DNA from: Pseudoxanthomonas suwonensis J47
GTDB taxonomy: Bacteria > Pseudomonadota > Gammaproteobacteria > Xanthomonadales > Xanthomonadaceae
DNA: 58,945 nucleotides
Reading direction: 5' to 3'
Assembly: GCF_000513955.1 (NCBI RefSeq)
Contig: NZ_KI911330.1
Span: 16,948-75,892 of the forward strand
Of the stretch, positions 1-7,965 are shown one piece after another (position 1 is the stretch's first letter; each line of letters starts with the position of its first letter). Below the pieces are notes generated by a model, which saw nothing but the letters and a program-made list of their open reading frames with translations, was not told the DNA's origin and did not search any database. The position numbers were made by a program, and so were the translations under genes.

Positions 1-20
1 GCCGGCCGGTTCGCGACCGG

Positions 21-222
21 GGCTGCTTTCTTTTTGGTTACTTTGATCAGCCATTCGGCTGCTGAGAAGCGCTTCTTCGCAGAAGCAAAGAAAAAGTGAC
101 TCGCCCAAGCCGCGAAGCGGCTGGCGAAAGCTTTTGCTCCTGGGCCTTCGCAGGAGGCTTGCTCTGGCTTTGGTCGCCCAGCCGGCCCAATCCCCCGGGT
201 GCGCTCCGCTTACCCGGGCTAC
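21..222 (-). repeat. Dispersed ~170-200 bp intergenic repeat, copy A
   Basis: This stretch matches, in inverted orientation, the segment at 48686-48853. Both copies share the GTAG-type hairpin end, the segment around GCTTTTGCTC and GGAGGCTTGCTCTGGCTTTG, and a terminal inverted repeat built on CTTTTCTTTGC / GCAAAGAAAAG. Copy A carries about 30 extra bases inside that loop (roughly 47-87). It has no convincing coding capacity; open frames across it are compositional. It appears to be a family of non-coding genomic repeats, with function unknown. Confidence 0.75.
194..222 (-). repeat. GTAG-initial hairpin repeat (GTAGCCCGGGTAAG subfamily)
   Basis: On the minus strand this reads GTAGCCCGGGTAAGCG followed by a complementary CCCGGG arm. 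Near-identical units lie at 35501-35533, 48503-48531, 48557-48587, 48686-48714 and 53338-53371. Short palindromes starting with GTAG resemble the REP-like elements described in Stenotrophomonas; the assignment is by resemblance only. Confidence 0.65.
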
Positions 223-241
223 GAACTACGAATGCGCACCC

Positions 242-358
242 TCAGTGCGTCGCCCCCGTCATCCTGAACACCCACACCAGCGCCCCACCCAGCAGGAAGA
301 TCCCCAGGATGATCGCGCCCATGATCCGCAGCGGGCGGCGCGCGTTGCGGTTGGTCAC
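242..358 (-). CDS. Small single-pass membrane protein, 38 aa
   Basis: The GTG start at 358 overlaps the TGA stop of the upstream 97-aa gene (GTGA), so translation is probably coupled. The protein has a basic N-terminus (RNARR), then one hydrophobic helix at about residues 13-31 (core GAIILGIFLLGGALVWVF) and a short polar tail. It is probably an inner-membrane protein with the N-terminus inside by the positive-inside rule. No family is recognised. Being so short, it depends on the coupling and the clean helix for support. Confidence 0.5.
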   Translation of the reverse strand: MTNRNARRPLRIMGAIILGIFLLGGALVWVFRMTGATH

Positions 359-648
359 TTGCGTTCTCCGGCCGGCGGATCCGGATCCTCCGGCCCGGTG
401 GTGGTGCCGCTGCGCGCGCAGGGTTCGCCCTCCGTCTCGCCGGGGATCAGTCCCGCCGAGGCGAGCATACAGTTGAGGCGGCCGTTGGCGTAGGCCTCGT
501 GCTCGGCCGGGAGGTTGCGGGTGAGGCTCTCGGCCTCGGCCGAGAACGCGCGCAGCACGTCTTCGCCCTCCGGGTGCCGGGCGATCAGTTCGGGCAGGCG
601 CTTTTCCAGGCGCGCCAGTTCGGCATCGATGTCGGCTCGGCTGTTCAT
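355..648 (-). CDS. Conserved-looking hypothetical protein, 97 aa
   Basis: Soluble and mostly acidic protein, rich in helix-forming residues, with two cysteines and a proline/acid-rich C-terminal tail. I do not recognise the family. ATG at 648 was chosen over the in-frame ATG five codons upstream because the protein from there starts with a regular amphipathic helix (MNSRADIDAELARLEKR). It is followed by a 4-bp-overlapping small membrane-protein gene. It diverges from the universal stress protein gene, and the FNR-type box at 746-759 lies in the shared upstream region, so it may be co-regulated. Confidence 0.6.
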   Translation of the reverse strand: MNSRADIDAELARLEKRLPELIARHPEGEDVLRAFSAEAESLTRNLPAEHEAYANGRLNCMLASAGLIPGETEGEPCARSGTTTGPEDPDPPAGERK

Positions 649-745
649 GCCTCGATGGTCCACCGGTGGCCGTCATGGCGACGTGTGCGACGAGGCCGTA
701 TTCATACGCCGGCGCATTGCGACTTTCGTCGGCAGGCGCCGCCAC

Positions 746-759
746 TTGATCCCGATCAA
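746..759. promoter_or_regulatory. FNR/Anr-type binding site (perfect)
   Basis: TTGATCCCGATCAA matches the FNR/Anr consensus TTGAT-N4-ATCAA exactly. It lies 57 bp before the uspA start codon, a position compatible with activation near -41.5 if transcription starts around 795. It is also about 97 bp before the divergent gene starting at 648. The motif is seen directly; binding by an FNR/Anr homologue is inferred. Confidence 0.8.
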
Positions 760-816
760 TGCCCGCCGCCGGCCGCCCCGGAACAATCGTCTCCACCCCG
801 CAGGCGGAGCACTGAC

Positions 817-1266
817 ATGTACAAGCATCTGCTGGTTCCCACCGACGGTTCGAAGCTGTCCGACCACGCCATCGACCAGGCGCTCGAGTTCGCCAGGGCC
901 ACCGGCGCACGCGTGACCCTGTTCACCGTGGTTGAGCCCTTCCATGTCATCGCCTACGCCCCCGAACAGGTGGCCGAAACCCGCGACGCGTACGACAGGC
1001 ACGCGCGCGAGGAAGCGGCACGCCGCCTCGCCGCCGCCGGCGCGAAGGCCGAAGCGGCCGGCGTGGCCTACGACACCGCGTCCACCGTGGCCGAGGATCC
1101 GCACGAGGCGATCATCAGCGCCGCCAGGCAGGCCGGCTGCGACCTGATCGCGATGGCCTCGCACGGCCGCCGCGGCGTCAAGGCGCTGGTGCTCGGCAGC
1201 GTGACCGCCAAGGTGCTGACCCACTCCGACATCCCCGTGCTGGTCTACCGGCACTTCGAGGACTGA
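817..1266 (+). CDS. Universal stress protein, UspA family
   Basis: A 149-aa single-domain Usp protein, the usual length. It starts with the family's beta-strand/loop YKHLLVPTDGSKLSD and ends with the ATP-binding loop SHGRRGVKALVLGSVT, close to the G-x2-G-x9-G-S/T signature; the first glycine is alanine. It is probably a cytoplasmic, ATP-binding stress protein. The start is ATG at 817 because homology begins there; codons further upstream translate non-conserved sequence. A perfect FNR-type box 57 bp upstream suggests induction at low oxygen, as known for several Usp genes in proteobacteria. Confidence 0.92.
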   Translation: MYKHLLVPTDGSKLSDHAIDQALEFARATGARVTLFTVVEPFHVIAYAPEQVAETRDAYDRHAREEAARRLAAAGAKAEAAGVAYDTASTVAEDPHEAIISAARQAGCDLIAMASHGRRGVKALVLGSVTAKVLTHSDIPVLVYRHFED

Positions 1267-1364
1267 CTCTCCAGGGGCACGGCGGCGCGTCGTCCGGCAC
1301 CTCCCCTTCGGTGGGGACGACGCGTCGCCATGCACTTGCAACGGCTGTATCGTCGCCGGCAGGC

Positions 1365-1898
1365 ATGATCCGTTCCCTCTACCTGGCCGGTCCGGACGTG
1401 TTCCGCCCCGATGCGCGCGAGCGCGGCGCGGAACTGAAGGCGCTGTGCGCGCGCCACGGCTTCGAAGGCCTGTTCCCGCTGGACCAGGACGTGCCGGGGC
1501 ACGTCACCGATCCGGTCGAGCAGGCGAAGTGGATCTACCGCGCCAACATCGGCCTGATCGAACGCGCCGACGCGGTCCTGGCCAACCTCGACTTCTTCCG
1601 CGGACCCGAGCCTGACAGCGGCACCTGCTTCGAGGTCGGCTACGCGGTGGCGCGCGGCAAGCCGGTGTTCGGCTACATCCCCGACGGCGGCACCTTCGCC
1701 GCGCGCATCCGCCGGCGCCATCCGCACGCGATCGGTCCCGACGGCGTGCTCGACGTGCACGGCTGGAGCATCGAGGAGTTCGGCCTGCCGCTGAACCTGA
1801 TGCTGGCCGTGCCGGCGCCGCTGGTGGTCGGCGACGCCGGCATGGCGCTGGCCCAGCTGGAGCGCTACCGCGAGCGCATGGCGGCTTCGCCGGGCTGA
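1365..1898 (+). CDS. Nucleoside 2-deoxyribosyltransferase family protein
   Basis: A 177-aa protein with the layout of PF05014: an N-terminal Rossmann-like strand (IRSLYLAGPDVF) and the central run DAVLANLDFFRGPEPDSGT followed by FEVGYAVARGKPVFGY. The glutamate in FEVGYA is at the position of the catalytic Glu of the family. It probably transfers or hydrolyses deoxyribose on nucleosides, in nucleotide salvage or cleanup. ATG at 1365 is chosen since homology begins at once. The stop is followed directly by the A-run of a terminator that serves the convergent gene. Confidence 0.85.
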   Translation: MIRSLYLAGPDVFRPDARERGAELKALCARHGFEGLFPLDQDVPGHVTDPVEQAKWIYRANIGLIERADAVLANLDFFRGPEPDSGTCFEVGYAVARGKPVFGYIPDGGTFAARIRRRHPHAIGPDGVLDVHGWSIEEFGLPLNLMLAVPAPLVVGDAGMALAQLERYRERMAASPG

Positions 1899-1924
1899 AA
1901 AAAAACCGCCCCCGGAGGGGCGGT
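1898..1924 (-). terminator. Rho-independent terminator of the DUF1232 gene
   Basis: An 8-bp GC-rich stem (ACCGCCCC / GGGGCGGT, loop CGGA) is preceded on the plus strand by eight A, i.e. followed by U8 on the minus transcript. It lies 34 bp past the DUF1232 stop at 1959. Without a U-run on the other side it is weak or inactive for the plus-strand gene. Confidence 0.85.
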
Positions 1925-1958
1925 ATCGAAGGTTGCCCGGACGTGGGGCCGGCGCGCT

Positions 1959-2612
1959 TCAGTGGATCCGGAACATGGGCGCCGGCGCCGGCACGTAGCT
2001 GGACTCGCGGACGCGGCGGCGGTGCGCATTCAGGGCGGCCTCGGCCTTGCGGGCCGCTTCCCACGCGGCGCGGTCGAACGGCAGCTCGGCCGGGTCGCAG
2101 CCGCGCAGGTTCGCCTCCAGCGTGCGCAGGCGCAGGAAATCGCGGTAGCAGGTCACCTCCTGGCGCAGGGTCGGCCAGGCGGTGTCGACCACGATGGCGT
2201 CGTCCAGGCGGCCGAGCTGCGGGATCCAGTCCGGGATCAGGTCGTGGTCGTCGCGGGCGTAGCCGGCGACCAGGCGGGCGCACTCGGTGACCCCGGCGGC
2301 GACCGTCCAGGCCTGGTCGGCGACCATGCCGGCGACCGTTTCCATCCAGGAAATCCGTTCAGCGATGCATCCGGGAGCGGGCTCGTCCGTACCGGAGGAC
2401 AGCTGGCGGGCGGCCGTGGCCAGCTGGTCGAAGACCAGCGGGCGGCTCCGGCCCAGGCGGGCCAACAGCTGGTTGAAGCGTTCCAGGTCGGCGCTGGCCG
2501 GGCGGAAGTGGCCGATGGCCTTGCGGCGGTGCGGCAGGGCGAAGGCCGGGGGGGCGTCCAGGACGGAAGGCAGCGGCTGGACCAGGTGGCGGGTAGTCAT
2601 CACAGCGTTCAT
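1959..2612 (-). CDS. DUF1232 (YkvA-like) domain protein
   Basis: A 217-aa protein. Its centre has the DUF1232 hallmark DLIPDWIPQLGRLDDAIVV (about residues 126-144), as in the YkvA family of small, often membrane-associated proteins of unknown function. No obvious transmembrane helix is present, so only the motif-bearing part matches. ATG at 2612 is preceded by GGAG eight bases upstream. It is divergent from the CadC-like regulator (2754), which could control it, and ends in a good terminator. Confidence 0.72.
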   Translation of the reverse strand: MNAVMTTRHLVQPLPSVLDAPPAFALPHRRKAIGHFRPASADLERFNQLLARLGRSRPLVFDQLATAARQLSSGTDEPAPGCIAERISWMETVAGMVADQAWTVAAGVTECARLVAGYARDDHDLIPDWIPQLGRLDDAIVVDTAWPTLRQEVTCYRDFLRLRTLEANLRGCDPAELPFDRAAWEAARKAEAALNAHRRRVRESSYVPAPAPMFRIH

Positions 2613-2753
2613 CGATCGTCTCCAGAGGGGGTGTGGCGCGGCAGTTGCCGGCGCAGGGCCAGCTTCCCCGGGCCGCAGAAACGGGTCATGAGGGCGCTGC
2701 GAGCCTTCCATGCGTATTCGCCGAAGCCGTGAGGCAACCATGAGGAAGTGGTG

Positions 2754-5066
2754 ATGAAGCCCGAAGACCGGCCCCCGGGCGCCGGTACGGCGGCCACGCG
2801 CTACCGCTTCGACGGCATCGTGGTCGACGTCGCCGCGCACACGGTGCTGCGCGACGGCCAGGCCGTGGCGCTGGAGCCGAAGGCCTTCGCCGTGCTGGTG
2901 GCGCTGCTGCGCCGCCCGGGCGAACTGCTGGGCCGGGACGAGCTGCTGGACCAGGTCTGGGGCCACCGCCACGTCACCCCCGGGGTGCTGACCCGCGCCA
3001 TCGCCCAGCTGCGCGCCGCCCTCGGTGACGACCCGCAGCAGCCGCGCTACATCCTGACCCGGCACGCGCTGGGCTACTGCTTCATCGGCGTGCTGGAGCC
3101 GGAGGCGGCGCCCGCGGCGGCTGAATACGTGGAAGCGGACCTGGAGCCCGAACCGCCATCTCCCGCAGCCCCGGCTATGGTCACCGACGCGGGTGCGCAG
3201 GACGGGACGGCGGCGCCCCCAACCCCGCCTTCGCCGCCGGCCCCGGCGCCCGCACAGGCACAGGCCCAGGCCCAGGATCCGGTCGTCATCGTCGCCGCTC
3301 CCCCCGTCGCATCCGCAGACGCGCCCCGGCTGCCGGACCGTTCCCGCCCCGGCTGGGTCTGGGGCCTGCTCGTCGCCCTCGTGTTCGGCGCGGTCGCCTG
3401 GTTCTGGCGCAGCCAGGACCGGCCGCCGGCCGTGCACGAGGCCTCGATCGCGGTGCTGCCGTTCACCACGCTCAGCGACGACCGCGACGACCGCTATTTC
3501 GCCGAAGGCCTGTCGGTGGAACTGCTCAACGCGCTGTCCGGCGTGCACGGCCTGACCGTGGCGGCGTGGCGGCCACCGGAGGCGATCGACCGCAGCCAGG
3601 ACGTGCGCGGCCTGGGCCAGCTGCTGGGCGTGGCCACCGTGCTTGACGCCAGCGTGCGCCGCGACGGCCAGCGCCTGCGCATCAGCGCCCGCCTGTCCGA
3701 CACGCGCAGCGGCTACACGCTGTGGTCGCGCAACTACGACGGCGACGCCGACACCATCTTCGATACCCAGACCGACATCGCCAACGCGGTGGTCGACGCC
3801 CTGCTGGACGTGCTGCCGGAGGAACGCGAGAGCCTGCGGCGGCGGCTGGCCCCGACCCGCGACGCGGCCGCCTTCGGCGCCTACCTGGTCGGCCTCAAGC
3901 AGCTGGTGAACCCGCGCGGCGAGGACGCCCGCGGCCAGGCCGAAGCGCAGTTCCGCAAGGCGCTGGAAGCCGATGCCGGCTTCGCCCTCGCGCAGGCCAA
4001 GCTGTGCCGGATGGAGACCTGGAACTTCGAGTCCAACCACAATCCCGATGCCTTCGAATCGGCGCGCCTGGCCTGCCTGCGGGCGATGAACATGGACGGC
4101 TCGCTGGGCGAGGTGAAGCTGGCGCTGGGCGACCTGGCGCGCGCGCAGGGCGAGGCGGAGAAGGCGTTGAAGTACTACGACGCGCTGCTCGACGACCCGG
4201 CGCTGCGCTGGCAGGCGCTGGTCGGCCGCGCCCAGGTCCACGTCGACCTGGGCCGCGAGGACGAGGCCATGCACGACTTCCGCCAGGCGCTGCTGGCCAG
4301 CCCCGGCAACGCCCAGGTGCACGCCGAGCTGGGCTACCAGCAGTACCGCCTCGGCCACTATCCGCAGGCGATCGCCTCCTACCGCACCGCGGTATCGCTG
4401 CGCCCGGACGACGCCTGGTACTGGAGCATCTACGGCGGCCTGCTGCTGAGCGCCGGCGACGACAATGCCGCCGAAACGGCGCTGCGCCGTTCGCTGGAGC
4501 TGGAGCCGAACGAGCCGGCGCTGAGCAACCTCGGCACGCTGCGCTTCCAGAAGGGCGACTACGCCGGCGCCGCGGAACTGTACCGGCGCGCCAGCGAGCT
4601 CAATCCCGGCGATTTCTTCTACGTCGGCTTCATCGGCGACGCGCTGGACGCCGATCCGGCGACCGCGGCGCAGGCCCGCGGGCTGTACGCGCAGGCCGCC
4701 GCCCTGGCGCAGCGCTACGTCGACGCCAGGGCCGATGACGCCAAGGCGCTGGCCGTGCTGGGCTGGTACCGCGCGCAGCTGGGCGAACGCGAAGCCGCGC
4801 TGCGCCTGGGCCAGCAGGCCCGCGCGCTGGGCCACGAGCCGGGCGAGGTCGCCATCTACAACGCGCTGTCGCTGACCGTGCTCGGCCTGCATGAGGACGC
4901 CTTGCGCGCGCTGCAGGACGCGCGCAGGGCCGGCATTCCCGAATCGCGCATCGCCACCCAGCCCGTGTTCCGGCGGACGGGCCTGGTGGCGCCGCGTGAC
5001 CCCGCCGCGCACCCGCCGGCGGCCCTACCCGCAGCCGCGGGACCACCACCAGGAGAACCATCATGA
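2754..5066 (+). CDS. CadC-like transmembrane transcriptional regulator with TPR repeats
   Basis: A 770-aa one-component regulator. Residues about 17-108 form an OmpR-type winged helix (ALEPKAFAVLVALLRRPGEL, VWGHRHVTPGVLTRAIAQLR). A Pro/Ala-rich linker follows, then one membrane helix at about 201-218. The periplasmic part starts with a TolB/FlgO-like segment (ASIAVLPFTTLSDD, about residue 230), followed by many TPR motifs (about 390-720). This is the CadC/ToxR design, sensing outside and binding DNA at the membrane. ATG at 2754 sits six bases after GAGGAA; GTG at 2748 is also in frame. The stop overlaps the next gene (ATGA), so the 75-aa protein is probably its partner or reporter product. 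Confidence 0.88.
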   Translation: MKPEDRPPGAGTAATRYRFDGIVVDVAAHTVLRDGQAVALEPKAFAVLVALLRRPGELLGRDELLDQVWGHRHVTPGVLTRAIAQLRAALGDDPQQPRYILTRHALGYCFIGVLEPEAAPAAAEYVEADLEPEPPSPAAPAMVTDAGAQDGTAAPPTPPSPPAPAPAQAQAQAQDPVVIVAAPPVASADAPRLPDRSRPGWVWGLLVALVFGAVAWFWRSQDRPPAVHEASIAVLPFTTLSDDRDDRYFAEGLSVELLNALSGVHGLTVAAWRPPEAIDRSQDVRGLGQLLGVATVLDASVRRDGQRLRISARLSDTRSGYTLWSRNYDGDADTIFDTQTDIANAVVDALLDVLPEERESLRRRLAPTRDAAAFGAYLVGLKQLVNPRGEDARGQAEAQFRKALEADAGFALAQAKLCRMETWNFESNHNPDAFESARLACLRAMNMDGSLGEVKLALGDLARAQGEAEKALKYYDALLDDPALRWQALVGRAQVHVDLGREDEAMHDFRQALLASPGNAQVHAELGYQQYRLGHYPQAIASYRTAVSLRPDDAWYWSIYGGLLLSAGDDNAAETALRRSLELEPNEPALSNLGTLRFQKGDYAGAAELYRRASELNPGDFFYVGFIGDALDADPATAAQARGLYAQAAALAQRYVDARADDAKALAVLGWYRAQLGEREAALRLGQQARALGHEPGEVAIYNALSLTVLGLHEDALRALQDARRAGIPESRIATQPVFRRTGLVAPRDPAAHPPAALPAAAGPPPGEPS

Positions 5067-5290
5067 CCATCACCACCACCGGGGAACAGCGCATTTCCAT
5101 CGCCCTGGGCGAGGGCGTCTACCTCGACGTCGACGTGGACATCAACGGCTTCGCGCTGAGCGGCCCGGTCGTGCCCAAGCCCAAGCCGAAGACGACGGCC
5201 AGGCTGATCGTGGACATCAACGACGCCTGCGACGAGTGCGCCACGCCGATGCCGGTCGAGATCAAGGTCGCCGTCGCCCATCGAAGGTGA
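5063..5290 (+). CDS. Unknown 75-aa protein translationally coupled to CadC-like regulator
   Basis: The start codon overlaps the regulator's stop (ATGA), and AGGAG lies seven bases upstream, so it is very likely translated. The sequence is strand-rich, with alternating hydrophobic/polar residues (YLDVDVDINGFALSG, LIVDINDACDECATP). It has a Pro-Lys hinge (PKPKPK) and just two cysteines, spaced C-x2-C in the C-terminal third. No signal peptide or membrane helix is present. I do not recognise the family. The CxxC could bind metal or be redox-active, but nothing in the sequence proves that. Confidence 0.7.
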   Translation: MTITTTGEQRISIALGEGVYLDVDVDINGFALSGPVVPKPKPKTTARLIVDINDACDECATPMPVEIKVAVAHRR

Positions 5291-5395
5291 GCGCGGCCTT
5301 CCAGCGCGGCGGCGCGGAGGGCCCATGGCATCCGCCAGCACGAGGGGGCGGCCGGTGCGAGGCAGTGTCGCCCGGCGTGCCCGCGCGCGCGCCTT

Positions 5396-5476
5396 GTAGA
5401 GCGGGGCTTGCCCCGCTGCTCTGCCTCCAGAACCACGAGGCCAACCGCGCAAGCAGCGGGGCAAGCCCCGCTCTAC
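5396..5476. repeat. Pair of inverted GTAG hairpin repeats (GTAGAGCGGGGC subfamily)
   Basis: GTAGAGCGGGGCTTGCCCCGCT (5396-5417) is met by its inverted partner at 5455-5476, separated by 37 bp. Each unit is itself a hairpin. The same unit occurs once more, as a single perfect palindrome, at 21344-21369. The pair lies between convergent genes and resembles paired REP elements. Confidence 0.75.
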
Positions 5477-5510
5477 AGGACGCGGAAGGGTGGCGGGATG
5501 GAGCGGGGTA

Positions 5511-6416
5511 TCAGCGGCGCGTGGCCAGCACCCCGTCCAGCGCCAGTTCCGCCTTGAAGCCGGCTTTCTCCAGGCGGCGCGCGACCTCGCGCGGCACATC
5601 GCGGCCGCTGGTCAGGCGGTTGGGCGCGCCGGTGTAGTGGAACAGGCGGCCGCCACGGCGCAGCACGCGCGCCAGCTGGTCGTAGAACGCCTGCGAGTAC
5701 AGCTCGCCGGCGATGCCGAAGCGCGGCGGATCGTGCAGCAGCGCGTCATACGCGGCATCGGGCAGGGTGGCGATCGCCTGCGACACATCGCCGTGGCGCA
5801 GCTGCAGGCGGCCGCCACTGGCCTCGGGATCCGGCGACCACGGGTTGATGTCGCGCAGCCACAGCACGCTTTCGTTCTTCTCGAACGAATCGATCCGGGC
5901 CACGCCGGCGTCGAGGCAGCAGGCGGCGAAATAACCGAGGCCGCCGCAGGTATCGAGCACCACCTTGCCACGCGGCTGCACCAGCGCGACCTTGCGCCGC
6001 GCGTCGTCCAGCGGCGATTCCTTCGAGGTCGGCAGCATCTTGATGCCGTCGATCTCGAAGGTCGGCACGTTCCATTCGCTCGGCACCAGCTTGATCAGCG
6101 AGCCGGCGTAGCGCGAGACCGGCGCCCAGTCGTCGCCGTCGAACCAGTAGATGGTGCGGTCCCTGGGCGTTTCCGGATACGGCCAGTCGGCGCCGTTCCA
6201 CTGCCAGCGCTCCGCGCCGAGCCGTGCCTCGCCCTCGCGGCGGCCCAGGTCCAGCGAACCGCGCCACGCCGTATCGCCGCGCTGGCGGGCTTGCAGCAGG
6301 GCGGTGGCGGTGTCGCGGGTAAGCAGGGGGCCGGTGTAGCGGGGCACGAGGTCGATGATGCGCGGCGAAGGGCGGGCATCGTACCCGAGCCACGGCGTCG
6401 GCGTGGCCCGGTGCAT
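5511..6416 (-). CDS. Class I SAM-dependent methyltransferase-like protein
   Basis: A 301-aa cytosolic protein. The N-terminal ~140 residues look like a substrate or fold-extension domain. A Rossmann methyltransferase core follows, with motif I VVLDTCGGLGYFAAC (about residues 152-166), an acidic motif II (DSFEKNESVLWLRDINPW) and a motif IV-like DPPRFG (229-234). The late positions (RRGGRLFHYTG, REVARRLEKAGFKAE) fit spermidine-synthase/RlmI-like enzymes. The DPP motif is typical of nucleic-acid or protein-amine methylases, but the substrate is unknown. It starts 10 bp before the stop of the TPR gene behind it on the strand, but as the gene order is TPR gene then methyltransferase, they probably form one minus-strand operon. 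Confidence 0.72.
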   Translation of the reverse strand: MHRATPTPWLGYDARPSPRIIDLVPRYTGPLLTRDTATALLQARQRGDTAWRGSLDLGRREGEARLGAERWQWNGADWPYPETPRDRTIYWFDGDDWAPVSRYAGSLIKLVPSEWNVPTFEIDGIKMLPTSKESPLDDARRKVALVQPRGKVVLDTCGGLGYFAACCLDAGVARIDSFEKNESVLWLRDINPWSPDPEASGGRLQLRHGDVSQAIATLPDAAYDALLHDPPRFGIAGELYSQAFYDQLARVLRRGGRLFHYTGAPNRLTSGRDVPREVARRLEKAGFKAELALDGVLATRR

Positions 6417-6426
6417 CGCGTGCCCG

Positions 6427-7965
6427 TCAGATACCGGTGCTCCGGTAGAGCCCGTAACGCTCGACGCGGCCCACGCGGCTGGCGGCTTCCAGCACTTCGG
6501 GCAGCGTCAGCAGCGCATCCCAGCGTGCCTCGACCTCGACCGCGCCGGGCAGCGGCGCGACCTTGCGGTACTGCTGGAGCAGTTCCAGCGCCTTGTCGCG
6601 GCGGTCGTCGGAGGCCAGCATTTCCAGCAGGCCGTCGCGCGCTTCGTCCATGCGGTCCTCGCGGACCAGTGCCCGCACCCACATCTCCGGGCCGTCGTTG
6701 CGGTGTTCCCGGAGGTAGTCCAGGGCCACGCGGGCGCCGTCGCGGTCGCCCTGCAGCCAGGCGGCGCAATGCTGGATGCCGGCCTGGACCATGCGCCCGT
6801 AGTCGCTCATGTGGTCGGCCGCGGCGATGGCATCGATGGCTGCGGCGGCGTTGCCCAGCCCGCAGTGGAAGTCGCCCAGGTTCAGTGCGTGGCTGATGTC
6901 GGGCGGGTCCACGCCCTGGTAGCCGGCCGCCCGGACGAACTGTGCCAGCGCCTCGTCGATCCGCCCCAGCCGGCGCAGGGCGATGCCGCGCAGGTTGATG
7001 ATCCACGGCAGTTCGTCCATGTAATCGAACGGCTCCGGGCCGGGCATGGCCCGCGGCGCGAGGACCGCGTCGGCCAGGCGCAGCATCTCAGCGTTCTCGC
7101 CCCCGGCCAGCAGCGCGTAGCCCAGCGCCACCCGCAGCCCGAGGTCGCGTGGCCGCGCATCCGCCAGCCCGCGCAGCGTCGCGATCCGCGCAGCGTTGGC
7201 GCGGGCGACGTCGAAGCGGGGATCGTCGCGGTCGACCAGCGCATCGAAGCGCGCATCGCTGCGCAGCGCGACCAGTACGTCCGGCGAGCGCATCCGCTGC
7301 AGCGTGGCGCGCGTGGCCGCTTCGTCCCCGCGGCGCAGGTGCAGCAGCGCAAGCTCGCGCCACAGTTCATCGGCGCCGCGGCCGTTCCAGTCCCAGCCGG
7401 AATCGAACAGGGCCTGCAGCAGCTCGAGCCGGACGGGTGCGTCCTTGTCCAGTCCATAGACCAGCTGCCCGAAGAGCGGCGCGTCCAATTCCCCGAAGTC
7501 CGCCTCCGTGCCGTCCAGCAGCGCCGGCCAGCGCCGGGCGAAGGAGGCCAGGTGGCCGGCGGCTTCTTCCAGCATGCCCATGTCGGCCTCCAGCAGGAGC
7601 AGCCAGTACCAGTCCTCCGCGTGTCCGGGGGCCGCGTCCACCGCCTGCAGGTAGTACCCGCGCGCGGTCGCCATGTCTTCCAGGGTGATCGCCAGCGCGC
7701 CGGCCAGGGAAAGCGCTGCGCGGCGTTCGTCCGGCGCGGCGGAGGCGAACTGCGGCTGGGCCATCGCCTCCGCAAGCAGGCGCGAGGCCTCGGCGTACTC
7801 GGCCTGTTCGACGAGGATCCATACGCTGCGCATCTGCAGCGCGAACTGCGAAGGCCCGTGGTGCTGGCTCTCCTGCGTGGCCGGCGCATCGCCAGCGGCG
7901 GAAGCCGGCCCCGGCGCGATACCCGCCAGGGCCAGCCCCATGACCCATCCCCATCCTGCCCGCAT
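6427..7965 (-). CDS. Secreted TPR-repeat protein
   Basis: A 512-aa protein with a signal peptide (MRAGWGWVMGLALAGIAPG, cleavage near ASAAG). Helical repeats follow throughout, recognisable as TPRs near RGIALRRLGRIDEALAQFVR and LNLGDFHCGLGNAAAAIDAI. It is probably a periplasmic protein-interaction scaffold, with no enzyme motif seen. ATG at 7965 is chosen for the clear signal peptide. Its stop is 10 bp before the methyltransferase start, so the two are likely co-transcribed. Confidence 0.78.
   Translation of the reverse strand: MRAGWGWVMGLALAGIAPGPASAAGDAPATQESQHHGPSQFALQMRSVWILVEQAEYAEASRLLAEAMAQPQFASAAPDERRAALSLAGALAITLEDMATARGYYLQAVDAAPGHAEDWYWLLLLEADMGMLEEAAGHLASFARRWPALLDGTEADFGELDAPLFGQLVYGLDKDAPVRLELLQALFDSGWDWNGRGADELWRELALLHLRRGDEAATRATLQRMRSPDVLVALRSDARFDALVDRDDPRFDVARANAARIATLRGLADARPRDLGLRVALGYALLAGGENAEMLRLADAVLAPRAMPGPEPFDYMDELPWIINLRGIALRRLGRIDEALAQFVRAAGYQGVDPPDISHALNLGDFHCGLGNAAAAIDAIAAADHMSDYGRMVQAGIQHCAAWLQGDRDGARVALDYLREHRNDGPEMWVRALVREDRMDEARDGLLEMLASDDRRDKALELLQQYRKVAPLPGAVEVEARWDALLTLPEVLEAASRVGRVERYGLYRSTGI

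Noticed and set aside
1959-5012. 1000-codon open frame on the minus strand across the CadC-like gene
   Set aside because: It is an antisense shadow caused by high GC content. Its composition is His/Gln/Arg-rich with no domains, and only its last ~217 codons (DUF1232 gene) are real.
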